From positions 2,790,001-2,854,000 of the forward strand of contig JARKIF010000001.1 in NCBI GenBank assembly GCA_029378245.1: a DNA stretch of 64,000 bases, given 5' to 3'. This stretch comes from Roridomyces roridus. Taxonomy: Eukaryota; Basidiomycota; Agaricomycetes; Agaricales; Mycenaceae. Position 1 is the first letter of the stretch. Each line of letters starts with the position of its first letter. A program made the position numbers and the translations under genes. The notes under the pieces were generated by a model. It saw only the letters and a list, made by a program, of their open reading frames with translations. It had not been told where the DNA came from and ran no database searches. This document shows, piece after piece, positions 45,391 to 58,205 of the stretch.

Positions 45391-48300
45391 TCAATGTCTC
45401 ATCTCAGTCAGTCGACGTGAAAAAGCCTCCCGACATTGATAATGCGTCACCTCCCCCCTTCGACCGCACGTCAGCATCGGAAAAACGGGCAAATGGCAGG
45501 AAAAAACAAACCTGGGAGCATGTACCGCGATGAAACTGTTTCCAATGCGTTTGTGGCATTGCGGACATCTACAGAAGCACATCAGCTCGTAATAAGTCGC
45601 TCAGACGGGTGAATGACGCACATGCGACTGTCGGTGATCTTGACTCTCTTGGTCTGCAGATTCATGAGCTTCCTGTCGACCTGGTCACCGCGAGCTTTGC
45701 TGATGTTCCGAATCACGCGAGTGTCGAATATAGGTGCGCGAAGTGCTCCAATGAGGAAGGTGCGGACGTCTTGCGTGGACACCAGGGGCGGAAGCAGCTG
45801 CAGCGTATCTACCGCATCCAACTGGTGGCTATGCCGCGCGACAATGTCCAAAGCTGGTTTAAGGAGGTCCGGTGCATTCTTGTCCGTCGGTCGGAGATAC
45901 AGCCGCAACAGTGTCAAGTATACATTGGCGGTTTCTGTACCCGGACGGTAGACGCTAATGCAATGCCTGCAGATGTCAATGATGAATTGCTGCAAGGTAC
46001 GCGGGACGTACTCTTCGGCCTTCTGATAATCTTGCAAGCGGTACACGTACAGCTCCAATGCTTGATCGTGTCGGCCAAAACGACCAAGCAGAATAGCTCG
46101 AGCCTCGTATAGATCTGTGCGTCGTGAGGAAAGTAGAATGAAAGCTTGCAGAATGCACAAACCTTCTGAGGAAATGATACCATACAGTCGATCGATGCTA
46201 TAACGGTCCGTGGTATTAATGAACTTCAACAGTTTCTCGTAATGCTGCGGCCAGTCTACAAGCCATCCAGCAATCAGAGTAAAATGACATGTAGCAACAC
46301 TCACCCTTGTCATTGCGCTTCTTGGTTGAGAGCGTCATCTTGAGGTACAGCTCCGCCAACCGGTCATGGAACACACGAGACTCTTCCTGCCGTTCCTCGA
46401 TCAGGAACTCGATGTATCGAATACACAACAAGGGGTCGATGGTCTCTAGATAATCAGCAACGGCCGGTCGAGGCAGCTCAACGTCCTCAGAAGTGAATAT
46501 CTGAAGGCATGGCGTCAATACGAAGATGGACACCGATAACAGCTTACCTGGAAAGCCATTGAGCTGTCTTGCTCGAAGACCCAGCGTGCTGACGCAAAGA
46601 TTTCATCCAGATGCTCGGACCCCAACTTTTGGAGATAGTATATCGAGGGTGACAGTTTGTCTTCCATGTCAGTCTCCTTCTCGCTCTGCCTGCAAAGAAT
46701 CAACGACGTGCGCTAGGGAAGTGCATCAAAGCCACTCACTGCTTGAGGAGTTCTAATGCCTTCCGGTGCATCCCTTTCCCATGATACAAATCCCTCAGTT
46801 CCGCGAATTTCTGAGAGAAGCCCAGTCAGTTTGGAATGCAAGAGACAAGGAAGAACGGACCCCACGCGCGAGTAGTTCCTCCTCGACTTCTGACACCTCA
46901 CACCAATTGGGTAGCCGACATAGTGGTCCGAGAAGCCCAGGGCTGTTGAGCAGATACGACTTGAACCGCGCTGTATCCACAATTTGCGCAAATGCTATAA
47001 GCTGCTCGGGTGTCAGAGCCGACAGCGGGGCGTTAGGGAGCGCAAACAGGTCCTCGACGGACATCTCGGAGAGGGGACGTATATTGGGGTGGTGGTCATT
47101 CGGGGCAATTCCCGCTGCTAAGAGAGCTGCGGCCACTCGCGGGCGGTGGTATGATAAGTACTCCTGCAGAGTGCGCATGGAGCGTGCCAGGTCATCTACG
47201 TAGATTCAGTACGGAAAGAACGAAACGAGGACAAACTGACCATGGACGGGTTGCTTAGGCTTGGCTTTGGAGGCTGATGACGGTGCGTTGTCGTTGACAG
47301 CCAAAAATGCACCCAGGCCCTTTAGTCGCCCACGAAGGGTTCCGGATGTAGATGCAGTCAGACCGGAGGTGGATGCAGGCAGGCTCAAGGTGCTAGTTGA
47401 GGGTAGACTCTCCAGCAGCTCTGCGACGCTCTTGCTGTCCGCTGGCTGACCATCGGCGCCGTCCTTGAGTGACCCAGCAACACTGGGCGTTGACGGTGTC
47501 GAAGCCTCCTCCACCACAGACCCTCCAAAGAGCGGTATCCACGCCTCCTGGGGCACCGAAAGCCGCCCGGCCACCGCTTCTGGATACAGCGCGACGACCT
47601 TTGCTGGGTTGATATCCAGGGCGATAAACGTGTCCAGCGCCGTATCGAATTGCGAGGCTCGGAATTGAGCAACAGCGTTTAGACCCCGTATCTTCGTCAC
47701 CCGCTGTTCCTTGTCCGGGAGAGCGCTTGCGTCGATAGTGTCGAGGAGCGCAAGGGCGTCGGAATACTGCCCTGCGGCAACGAGTTCATCGATTTGGGCG
47801 TCCCACGACTTCATGCGGAATTGCCATAGGGTGCTCCCTTCAGCGGCAGCTGCCGTTCTGTCAGTCGGGGTGGTGAGGAGGAAGAGAGAGGATTTGGAGG
47901 AGGGTGATGGTGTTAGTAATCGGACAGTAGCATTGGCGGTCGGCGGGGTGGAAGGGTGATTGAAGGGGAAGGAGAGAGTTTGAGTGGGTAGTAGAGATAT
48001 CGAAGACCGAATCTGGACGACGGTTGTAGGGATCAGAGGAGTTTGTGGGATGCTGGCGGAAGGCTCGGGTTTCTGAGGTGGAGAGGTGATAGACCCCGGT
48101 GGAAGGACAGAAAAGATGTAGGGTTTGACAAACGCTGTGGAAAGTCAGAGGAGAATTCATGGGAAAACACAATCCCCACCGATCTCTTCTGGAGGAGCTG
48201 GCCATTCGACTGAAGTCGGTCTGGCGGGTCCTGCATCGGGTCCGATGAAAATACCCTCATCTGCATAGGTGAGATGGGGAATTAGCGAACAACACGGCGA

Positions 48301-49266
48301 CTTACTATCCTTCAGAATGAGGGTTTCTGTCTCGCTGATCTGGAGAACACCGGGCTTAGGCTTGGCTCCAAGACCTAGCGTCATATAGCCACCAAGACCA
48401 CTCAGGGCCCCCATCCCCGCCACAACTGCGGTCCCAGGTTGCGGAATGGTGATGTCCGTCGCGGTCATCTTGGGGATGGAGAATATCGCGTACTCCGTAG
48501 GTGAGTATCCGAAACACGCCGTGTCCTTGTCTAGGAACGTGATAATGCGCGCAGAATGCGGTAACGGAGCTTCCTGGGACACGTCAAGAACTAAGCGGAG
48601 TTCGGGAGCCCTGCACGCACCTTGGATTCCTGGGCTTCCCCGTCTTTCCAGGAGTATATCACAACCTTTCTCCTACATCCTACCACCAACTGTGTGACCA
48701 GAGTGGGGATGGTAGGTGGCTTCGAGGAAAATTCCTCTGCAGGCGCCTGGCTTTCGGTCGAAATATGTTGGACTGAAGAATGGATGGCAAAAGAAAAGGC
48801 GGCCTTGGCCTTGAGCAGCGGAGTAGAAGGAGAGAATGCGGGGAGGGGAAACAAGGTGACGGTGGACTCTGGGAAATAAGCAACTTTTCGATTCAATGAA
48901 CCGAGAAGCACTCACCGGACAAGACGACCAGAGAGTTGATGTCTTTAATGAAGCCAATCTGCTCGATGGCTCTTCTCACAAGTGCCTTCTTAGTTTCCGC
49001 TAGAGTGACCGTATCCTCGCCCTCCTCGACTAGTTGTGCATTAGGAACATGCTGAGGATAGCGACGACCGAGTACCATTATCATCAATCCCGTAGATTGC
49101 GAGGTTGCCCGTCGCAGTCCCGACGTATAGTCTGTCGCCTGGAGGAGCAAGTTGTGAGCATCAGGCACGCGCCCATGAGGTGAGGAGTTTTGCCTTGCAC
49201 GGTCAAGCTCTCGATCTTGTCCTTCAGGCCGGAGACGACGGGCGTTGGGATCTCGAACGGGGCCAT
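45391..49266 (-). CDS. vps39: Vps39/Vam6, HOPS complex subunit
   Basis: A vacuolar fusion tethering factor of roughly 1,000 residues. The N-terminal citron-homology-like beta-propeller begins MAPFEIPTPVVSGLKDKIES and continues VQGDRLYVGTATGNLAIYG and LVVGCRRKVVIYSW. The middle has clathrin-repeat-like helices (IDELVAAGQYSDALALLDTI; FHDRLAELYLKMTL; AILLGRFGRHDQALELYVYR). The C-terminal zinc-ribbon-like end reads CPQCHKRIGNSFIAVHAP then RGEVTHYQCREAF. The RLYVG junction needs a GC-AG intron (gcaaaa donor, near 49199). In the HOPS complex it links Rab7 to the fusion machinery on the vacuole. It ends convergently with the ankyrin gene, 194 bp away. Confidence 0.88.
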
Positions 49267-49432
49267 GGTCGTCTGTCGACGCCCGAATTGAGCGTCGCAG
49301 CAGTATGGAAGGTCGGACACTCAAGCTCGATTTGGCAGATGGACTGATGGCACTGCGTCGTTGCCGAGGGATGTATCCACACGTGTTTCAGGGTTCCCAA
49401 TGTGAATATCGTACCAGTACATCAACAGCGTG

Positions 49433-49736
49433 CTATTGCGAGTGCTCTTTCTCGTACTCCTTGTGTTTTTCCAGCCAAATTGCGATCACATCTTCCAAGG
49501 CCAGTGTTGACTTGGCCTGTTCCTGAGACCAGCTGCAGGAATCATGTCGTCTGCTTGGCCACCAACTCTGGGGTGTATCGACGGGTCCAAGACGGCGCAC
49601 TGGGAAGAGGGTGAGGCCGAGAGTTTCGGTGCCGGGGTCACGCTGAGTGGGTGCAACTATACACACGGCCATCAGGTTGGATCACGGGGAGCCCGGAGAA
49701 AAACTGACCGGTGAGGTTTTTGCTTTCGCGGGCCAT
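49433..49736 (-). CDS. small conserved-looking protein, unknown function
   Basis: An 83-residue protein on the minus strand. It starts MARESKNLT and has one 52-nt intron (49657-49708). The rest contains VAPTQRDPGTETLGLTLFPV, DTPQSWWPSRRHDS and a helical end (SWSQEQAKSTLALEDVIAIW ... KHKEYEKEHSQ). It has no signal peptide or membrane segment. Spacing to the downstream Vps39 start is only 166 bp on the same strand. The frame has the codon use and splice sites of a real gene, and the composition (tryptophans, a charged C-terminal helix) is not that of a random frame. I cannot name a family; a small subunit of an organellar complex is one possibility. Confidence 0.6.
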
Positions 49737-50399
49737 GAGCGACAGTAATTTGTTGAGGGTTCACCGTGTTTCCGACTCGTTGAATTTATAGTCTTGTGGG
49801 CAGTGCCGCACCGCCGGCATGTCTTGCGGATCATTGCTGTGCTTGTCAAGGCGGCAACAAGGCGGTGGGATTGACATCGGACGGATCATGACTCCGACCA
49901 CCACCATCGCGCTCGCCAGCGTCTGTCACATCCGGGCACTGGGATTGCCCAGGATTGGACTACTTCTTGCTGCTCTGTTCGGGCTCCACTCTCCTCAAGC
50001 TCTGTCTAGCGCGGGACTCCTCCCGAGGCCCATCTATTGTCTACTTTGGGCCAATGCGTTCGCTGCTCCTCGACGTCTCGTTGGGTTAGAATCCGTGCGG
50101 TGGATTAGTGTTCTCGCTGAGTGATTCTCCATTGATTTCCTCCCTTACTTACATCGGTCGCTGGCTTGTACATATATTGTGTAGTATCTCTACCGGGCAA
50201 TCCACACCCGTTTCTCGCTTCATACGCTCGTCTCCGATGTCACCTAAGTCCACGTCTCTGCCTCTGCCTTGCCCACTTGCACATCTCTCGTCGTCTCGAT
50301 TTCGTCCACGTCTCACACACCACCCTTGTCTCTCAGTACTCCCAAGCGCCGTTTGCTTGTCAGCTTTTTGTTTCTTTGCAAGTCAGTACACTGCGGACG
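49737..50399. other. intergenic region
   Basis: About 660 bp between the small gene (minus, 5' end) and the 3' end of the integrase-core gene. No convincing gene on either strand. Confidence 0.45.
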
Positions 50400-52290
50400 C
50401 TAAACACCTTGCACGAGCAGCAATTCAACTTGTTCCTCTTCCTGCTCCTCTTCATTTTCGTCATCTCCCCAAAACTCAGCGCGAGGTAACGGAACCTCGA
50501 TGATATCCAGCGTGCCATGGGGTAGAGGTAGGTCTCGGTTCATCATCGCGTCCAAACGAGCCATGTGGCTTGCATCTAACATGGGTTCGTCAGACGCAGG
50601 AGGCCAAGGCAACACGCTTCTTACCCAATCCCAATCCGTTATTAACGCCACCCAAATACGCCTCACCGCCGGGTCCATCATACTGTGGGAGTGGTTGCAA
50701 ATTGGGCAGCAACTCGAGACCCTCTTGGTAATCGTCTCTCGACATGGTTACTGCATACCCCCACCGTTCCTCCAACTCCAAATCCAAGGCCTCGAAACGG
50801 TGGAGGATGAATAGGTAAACATCCCAGACGTTGTCGCGTGTGACTGGGGGAGGCGGAATTGATATTTCGTTATAGAACTGCATGGCCAACTCTTGGAAAT
50901 CCGCGGGCACGAGCGCAAAGACTTCGTGGTCCGGGGGGGCGTATAGTTGTCGAACTTGCGCGATGGCGTCGGGACGTACTCGAACCTGGTGAGTGATTCA
51001 GCATGAATCGCCGGGGACAAATCGGGAAAGACAGACTTTGAAATCCAGCGCACCATACTCCTCGGGGTTCTCGAAGACGTCGCTGGGAACACCGTGAGGT
51101 AGGATTTTATTGCGATCGGCGCGCTTCTGCGTATCATTCAACCGGTCCATGTAGGCGTCCAGCTCGGCCTGAAGCCATGGGATGAAGACGAAGCGAAAAA
51201 CCAAACTGGAAAGCATGATCAAGCCACCACGGGAAGCTCAACAGGGATCATACCTTTCCCGTAGGTTTCCGGGCTCGTACCATCCATTAGTGACCCCAAT
51301 GTCCAGAATATCTTCGAAACCGGGTGCGAAACGGCGTCGAAGTTGCGACCACGCAATCTCAGGCATCACGTTCTTGGTTTTGTTCATCCAGCGATGTTGC
51401 AGGGTGCCGACGAGGGCGGGGTCATGCATATGTCGGAGCAAGGTATGTCCGTTGGCCATACCGAAGTTTTCGGTACCCGGGTCGCTCTGAGACACCAGCG
51501 GAATGACTGAATTGTTTGTTAGACACAATCGCAAGCACATGAGTGAACATACAGCCGAGTTCCTCCACAACATCCAAATAATATTTGAGAATCAAGCGCG
51601 GGTTGCTGTTCGTCCACCAGATCTTGATCCAAAGGTATCGACCAGAAAATGGCTCCAACCCGACGTGCAGAGCGAGTCCAAATTTATATTTCCACTTGTC
51701 GTGTTGATCCACGCACCAGATGTCGTTCACCCCAGCGGCCCAAAAGCGCTTTCGCTTCAAACGTCTCGCACGACGTTGACGGACAAGTTCCGGTTCGTAC
51801 AGGGCAAAATAAGTTGTGATGACGCGGCTATTATTGTGTATGTGAGCTCGAGCCTTGGATAAGTGGATGTTCAGCAAACTCACCGCGATACACTCATACT
51901 CTCTTCGTGAAAGAGCAATCCAAGCATCTCCTGCCGTCCTGCTTTAGGGTATTGGAGTCGAAGACGTCCCATCGCCGCTTGTATGCTTTCCACATCGTGA
52001 CCTAGAATGCTCATCAAACCGAAGTACGAAGTACAGCGTCTCCGGAAGCTTACCTTGTTTGCGTGTCCGGAAGAGGCCCATGCTCTCGCGCATGCCGATG
52101 AAACTGGTGAGTCTTTGGCTGGTTAGATTTGTGCAAGACAAAATCGGACAGGACTCACCCCATTCCGTAGCGGTCAAGGTCCATATGCTTTGCTTTGAGC
52201 CTTTCAAGAATCCATTTGTCGGTCCTGCGCTTCTTCCAGTACTTCAAGATGTATGCTGCCACGGAATCGACAGGTGCTGACGAACGATAA
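50400..52290 (-). CDS. integrase-core (DDE) domain protein
   Basis: A member of the intron-rich Agaricomycete integrase-core family. The visible protein begins VDSVAAYILKYWKKRRTDKW; the first exon is not identified, so the 5' boundary is provisional. It continues YFALYEPELVRQRRARRLKR and FWAAGVNDIWCVDQHDKWK (first acidic residue of the DDE fold), then PFSGRYLWIKIWWTNSNPR and IPLVSQSDPGTENFG (second Asp). The C-terminal region reads MPEIAWSQLRRRFAPGFEDI and FVFIPWLQAELDAYMDRLND, ending in an acidic tail (DDENEEEQEEEQVELLLVQG). About seven introns splice cleanly and I see no stop codon, so it looks maintained. The fold is that of retroviral/transposon integrases, but no reverse transcriptase or terminal repeats lie nearby. 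The cellular role is unknown. Confidence 0.75.
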
Positions 52291-53306
52291 CTGCGGGGAG
52301 CACATGAAGAAGAGGAACCGACTTGCGCAGCGGTTTGTGTTGGTTCCCCCGCGCCATAGATGATGGGGACACAAATTTGGGTGGTCTTTGCAGGTTGAAC
52401 TTATAGAATATGCTCAGAACAGTGAACCGGGTGAGACAATTGCGTTATGCACCGGACATGCTGACGTATCTCACAGCCGACAGGCTGTGCCCGGCGGTAC
52501 CCTGGCGATGGCTTTCGTCTTGGTTCAACAAAAACCCTAGATTATGAAGCAGTAAATTTAATTCCTCCTCCTCCTCGCGCCCTTATACTTATCCGCTAAA
52601 GACGGAGCTTCTCACTTATTTTTCCCCCAGTCGACGACTTTTTGTGCCTAGGATCCAAGGCGAACGATCATGCCATGCAGCACCGCCCAGTGCCGGCGGG
52701 CGCTAACCGTCGACGAGCACTGCCCAGCGCATCAGTTCCGCACGCAAATCATGTTTGTTCCGCAGTGCAGGATCAGTGGCTGACCTCTTGGCAGTGTTGA
52801 CAAACGATGATACCATGCAGCACCGCCCAGCGCATCAGTTCCGCACGCAAATCATGTTTGTTCCGCAGTGCAGGATCAGTGGCTGACCTCTTGGCAGTGT
52901 TGACAAACGATGATACCATGCAGCACCGCCCAGCGCATCAGTTCCGAGCGCAAATCATGTTTGTTCCGCAGTACAGGATCAGGGGCTGACTCCATTGACA
53001 CAATTTTAAGTACTTCGCAGTGTTATCGCACTGGGAGCAATACTTCCGGCACCACTTGAATGTGACCCTCTCGCGTCCGAAACACCGTTGTTTCCATTTT
53101 CTGCGAAAAGACGAACATCGAATACCCTGGCAGCTCGTCTGGCACTGCACAGCCGAGTCTCGGCTGGCATCAAATCACACTGCCCACGGACTACGACGCT
53201 CCGGTCGCAAACAAGTTCAAGCCCAGTTTCTGAAGTAGTTGCTAACCGAGTCCGTATAAGAGACCACAATTATTCGCAACGTACTCCTGTCCCGCACTCC
53301 CCCAAT
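52291..53306. other. intergenic region with tandem repeat
   Basis: This separates the integrase-core gene (5' end, minus) from the alpha-kinase (plus) and contains the 104-bp repeat. The unidentified first exon of the integrase gene may lie at its left end. Otherwise no gene seen. Confidence 0.4.
52660..52990. repeat. 104-bp tandem repeat, three copies
   Basis: Three copies start at about 52671, 52812 and 52916, each beginning ccatgcagcaccgcccag. They share gcgcatcagttccg and aatcatgtttgttccgcag, and the first two end in a gttgacaaacgatgat tail. Copy 1 has about 37 extra bases after the first 18; copy 3 is truncated. Copies 2 and 3 are nearly identical. There is no coding role. Confidence 0.85.
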
Positions 53307-55896
53307 ATGAACCCGGGCCACCGCGACAGCGGCTTTGTCGCGGAGTTTTCCATGGACCAGCCCACCAAGTGCCCGGTTTGCAATAATCTCATTGACCCCA
53401 ACAGCAATTGGAAGTTCTTCGGTAATGCCAATGGCGACGGTGGTAAACGAGTTTGCGCTGCCTGTGCCCCATCCGTTATGAAAAGGCCCACAACCCAGCG
53501 GCGTACGTTCATGCCCGCATTTTTGTTCTGGTTTTTTCTCTGATATACATTCTCTAGGGGGTGATGCGCCGATGCCGACCTTGGCGCCCGCCTACGTGCA
53601 GGATGTACGTGGAACTATCAACGCGGCGCGAGCAAAGGGTGCGGACTCGTTTATTGTTGACCCGTACAGCGCAGTCTCTGACAAATTCTCAGGAGCATCT
53701 CAAGAAATGCGTCATATCACCGCAGTTCCAAGTGGACAAGGTATGCTGCCATTCCAGTCATTGAACATGGTTTAAATAACAAGCTCAGGTGCCATGGGGC
53801 CACCTCCGCTTCCCCCGCGTGCTAATACCAACGGGACCGGCGTTTCTGTCGTTGTTCGTAATACCTGGCGCCAGGATCAAGCATCCAACATGCATAGTTA
53901 TCCTCCACCTGCCCCTCCTGCCGGCGGCGCATATGGTTATTCTTCCAACCACGCGCAGTACCATGACCAGCGCAGAATGTGGTCGAACACAGCCTATGCC
54001 GCTCCCTCCGTCCCCCCTCAGACCTCCGTGCCGCTCGTAAAACTGCGATTTCAACTCATGCGGAGCATCCGAGGCAAGAAGATCCCACATCTTATTGGTG
54101 TACGCACCACCCTTTTCAGTCCCGAGTTGTAAAGTATCTAATACCTACTTCCAGAACATCATTGCCGGCGTTCCCGGTGTTCCCGCCGACTCAACGATCG
54201 CTTCTATACGCGAAAAGGGACAGAAAGCACTAGCGCTCAAGATTAAAGCTGAGCTCCACGGGTATGCTCTCGATTGGAACATGATCGAGCTGCAAGAATT
54301 GGCGTCTTCGGTGGATCTGGAAACGTTTGACGCGCAGATGAACGGTGCTTATTTGTACTCTCACTGCGTGAAATCGACCGGTAAAGGGAAGGAGGGTACC
54401 TGGACCTTCAAAAAAAGCGCAGTTGAATTGGCTTTCGTTCTGGGGTGGAAACAATGGGAGGATATCGAAGACTTCCTCGACCGCCAGGTGTGTTCCATCT
54501 GCTTCAAGTTTAGCTCAACTGATATTTTCACTACGATTAGGAGCGCCAGCCTCCGATGTCTACTTGCGATGATAATGATGCAAATGTTTTGTCGGACTCC
54601 GAGGATTCTGCCACTTCAACCCGTTTGACCTCGGCCGAATTCTCCAAGAAGCGTTCACGCACCGTTCGTCCCAATCGTTGCTGCGGACGAAAACTTGCTG
54701 ATTCATTGCGGAGGCTTCCATCTCCGAGCCTACGACACCGCCGCCATCTAAACAGCGCCGCCCAGTATTCCAGTCCCCCGATCAGGCGAGGCTATTGTCT
54801 GCGCTACAAAACGGCGGATCTTCAAAGACGCAACTTAAAATGTCCCAGCAGAGTATGTTCATGTCTACCACCGTACCCTAACTAACATGATTTCCAGCTC
54901 AAACTAAGCCCGAGAACATCACCTACTACCCCATCGAAGTGCTGCCGCTCGAGGACCTTATTGCCAAGGGTGCCGACGGCTTCTCCGGATTCACTCCCGA
55001 TCCTCGCCGCGCTGTTCAAGGGGTTCTGCACACATCCGACCAATATATCGGTCGCGGAACATTCAAGACAGCCCAGCTTGCCTATCTTACGCTGGTTTCG
55101 CTTGCGACTGATGGCGTGGGCTCCCAACCCAACCAGTGCGTCGTTTTGAAGCGGCCCTACACCAACGGCAAGCAGGTCGGTGAACAATTTGAAATTGCCC
55201 GCTTCGGTCCCCAGGAGGAATATCGCTCTATTTTGATGGAGGCGAATGTGTTCCAGTGGTCCTCGACTCTCCACGCGCATACAGACTCTTTTGTCTCGCG
55301 TCAAGTGGTAACCTGCGGTCGTCCCACCTTTCCGTTGCCAGAGATTCGGTTCGTCTCGGCTGGAGTCGCTGTCGTCCATTCGGCTGGCGGCTTTGGACAA
55401 CGGAAGGTCGTTCGATCCTTCCTGGTCGAAGAGCTCATCCCGGACCACGAACTGGGTTTCACAAAATTCATCTGCAACAGCAGTGCAGTACCGTTGGTCA
55501 CGGTCCTGTCCGATCCCAACACCGCCGATGTTGCCGAGTATCTGGCTTTTACTCAACATGTTCAATACTCGAAGACGGGCGGCATGGCCTACTTGTCAGA
55601 CCTGCAAGGTCCGTATTCGAACCCGTAGATATTTTCACAATTGATCATCCACTCAGGCTCCACTGAACTTTTGACGGACACGCAAATCATGACCAATCCG
55701 TGAGTGAAATCGACTCCAGTTGACCATGACCCGTGCTCATGTGTTTAAATCCAACAGCGACAAGGTGAAGGGAGAGCGTCTTTTCGGCGACGGAAATGAT
55801 CCCGGGCCTTTCCGTGCATTCTCAAAGCAACACAAGTGCACCAAGTACTGCATATGGGCTCGGTTGACCCCGTTTGAGGCTCCCGCCGAGGGGTAA
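53307..55896 (+). CDS. alpha-type (atypical) protein kinase
   Basis: A fungal alpha-kinase of the eEF2K/MHCK fold. The N-terminus has paired-cysteine motifs CPVCNN and CAAC, a possible small zinc site. A Pro-rich linker and a helical region (EVLPLEDLIAKGADGFSGF onward) follow. The kinase core runs YIGRGTFKTAQLAYLTL, ILMEANVFQW, FLVEELIPDHELGFTKFICN, VAEYLAFTQHVQYSKTGGMA, YLSDLQGSTELLTDTQIM and FGDGNDPGPFRAFSKQHKCT, with the terminal HKCTKYC zinc cysteines. An intron at about 54668-54714 must be removed to keep frame into SEPTTPPPSKQRRPVF. Expected to phosphorylate Ser/Thr in helices; the substrate is unknown. The family is greatly expanded in mushrooms. Confidence 0.87.
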
Positions 55897-57425
55897 TGAC
55901 TTCGCTTTACTGGTATTCGTGACCATTGCACCACCATCTATGCTTTATGCCATTTACTCTATGCAAATATGATTATGCTTCTATGCTTCCTGCAGTCTCC
56001 GGAAAACGTGCCCGAGTACAGACACGGACAGCGTGCATTGTCGATGCATCATGTGATCCCGCTTCTCTCTCTCTCACCACCACCTCCTACACATACCCAC
56101 GTATTTAGGGCGACCAGCAGGCCTCAGCAACCTTGGTGACAATCACACCGACTCCCACGATCTGTGGCATGTCTTGTAGGACGGAGGACGCGCTTGGATG
56201 ACTTTGGATGCCGTGGCATTCCGCAGGTGCGTCGCCAACGTCCTCGCCCCCTTTTTGCCCTCATAATAGCGCCTACAGCGTTTTCAGCTCGTACTCCCCT
56301 CCACTCCTGGATACAATACGTGCAAGCTTGTGCGGTTACTGTCGGAGGGGATACAGTCCACCCTCCCTCAGGTACACATTCCGATTCCGATTCCTCCGTC
56401 ACGCCGCCTGCAAACCGTCTTCATTTCATGTACCCATTCTCTTCCCTCCCCTCTCCCCCACGCGCGGGCTGTAAACCGCCGGCAAGAGACTCGCCCCCTG
56501 GGACTCCCAAGCCGCGTCTGCCCGCGTGTTCTCGCTTCCATCTTTTTCTGTATCCCTGGGAACGCAAACTAACTGTGTTTTCTGTCAGTATGGGTGCCTG
56601 GTCTGAATAGAAGGCCGCCGTCGGCCCTCGCGCCTTTGATCTCATCCCCCGCCACATGCGTCACGGCGTGCTGGATAATGGCTCCGCCCCCACAGCCCCC
56701 AGCCGCCGTGCCTCCGCCATCGCACCCGCTACTCCCTACTGCCCCTCGCAGGCGACTGCGCCGACATTGTCACCCTCTTCATGCAATCCCATCGCTGTCA
56801 CGTGATGCTAACGTCAGTGTAAGGGCTCGGTGATCTTCGGCCGCCGCAGTCGTTCTCGACACAGCTCCCAACAAACATTTACTTTCTTCCTGCGCCGCAG
56901 TACGCCGCAGTCTGCCGCAGTCCTTTCGCACGGACCAAGCTGTGCCTCCCGTTCCAGTATAAAAGGTTGTTTATCATGTACAGTAGATAGCATTCTAGAT
57001 ACTGAATAAGGAGCTCTTTCAACCGTTCTCTTTGTTCCTCCGTCAAGACTCCAGCTTTTTGTGTGCTTCACTCCAACCGGACTCGAAGCCTCACAGTCAG
57101 GGCCGTGTAGTGCAGGTCGCTGAGTTCTGAGTCACGGTCCGAGTCGTATAACCATTTGATGCTTGTCTCGTTTTCAATCAATTTTGTATCTGCTGGCTTG
57201 AAAATGGGAACTCTCTTTGCATTCCTCCCATCAATAGCCATCAATGACCATGTTTAAGCACGGTAACATGTGACGCTCACGGGGTGACGCGGGTCCCTCA
57301 CCAAATATGGGAATATCATGATGATCACTCGAGCTTGAGTGTTAGACCTTCCATACAGCAGAGTAGTGGGGTCACGTTTCGGGTCGCCGTGCCGAGTGCC
57401 ATCACTCTTGCATCACTCAACCACC
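55897..57425. other. long intergenic region
   Basis: About 1.5 kb. A strong TATA-like tataaaagg (about 56958) with no convincing gene directly after it, and a short ccgcag repeat cluster (56870-56930), are the only features. Open frames (such as plus 56164-56610) lack domains. Confidence 0.45.
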
Positions 57426-58205
57426 ATGAGCTCAGATCCTCCGAAACGCTCTTTCCGCCAGCAAGCCCTCCCAGTTCTCACCAAAGTGCTTCATGGAACC
57501 GCTCCATTCATCAGCACCTTCCTGCTGATCCATCTTTCCGCCCCGATGTTAGCCAATCTCGGGGGTTCCTCGTTGGCCTCCCAAACGCTGGTGAGGTCGT
57601 GCAGTGGCGCGTTAATTCAACTCATAAACCACTAGCTTCTCGGCCGTGAATATTACCAAACAGAGTTCGGAGAGAAGTACCTGCTCCTTGCACCACTTGC
57701 CGTCCACGCCCTGTCGGGTCTCGCCAAACGCGTATTATCACCCTCGCAAGCACCTCCGCGTCCCCGAACGAGCCTCCTCTCTCTCACCGGCTACGCCAAT
57801 ATCATCCTCATTCTCCCTCACTTTATCACGCACCGAGTCCACCCGACGAACCCTGCTCCGCCTATCCTCGGGCTTGGCCCATCGGAGCTTGACTTTGAAT
57901 ACGTCAAATACGGGCTCGCGACCTGGCCATGGACGAGCTGGATACTGTACGGTGGACTCGTTGCCAGCGTGGTACTTCACGCGGTGGATGGCGATCGTTT
58001 GATGTTCAACACCTACTTGGCGTCGGGGGTGCAACGGGTCAAGGCCGCCGCACGAAAACGTCTTCTCGCCATCGGGTTGACACTCGTCGCCGTTCCGGTT
58101 TTGTCTGGACTTTACTTCATGTCCAAGGAGCCCCTCATGATTTTCCCGTCTACGGCTGAACGCTTCCACGCGACCTTTGCGCAGTCTCCATTTCTTAGAT
58201 CATAG
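57426..58205 (+). CDS. mcp1: Mcp1-like mitochondrial membrane protein (DUF1691)
   Basis: A 244-residue membrane protein with about five hydrophobic helices, matching the fungal Mcp1/DUF1691 family. Motifs: VLHGTAPFISTFLLIHLSAP, LLGREYYQTEFGEKYLLLAP, HALSGLAKRVLSP and LTGYANIILILPHFITHRVH. The end includes WILYGGLVASVVLHAVDGDR and LTLVAVPVLSGLYFMSKEPL. Exons 57426-57590 and 57636-58205; the frame closes exactly. In yeast, Mcp1 sits in the outer mitochondrial membrane and links to lipid transfer when ER-mitochondria contacts fail; histidines in the helices are family-typical. The symbol is by family resemblance. Confidence 0.85.

Noticed and set aside
54882..55565. 227-codon minus-strand open frame
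   Set aside because: Antisense shadow of the alpha-kinase catalytic exon.
56958..57250. TATAAAAGG box suggesting a gene start
   Set aside because: Only tiny open frames follow it and none shows splicing or conservation that I can see.
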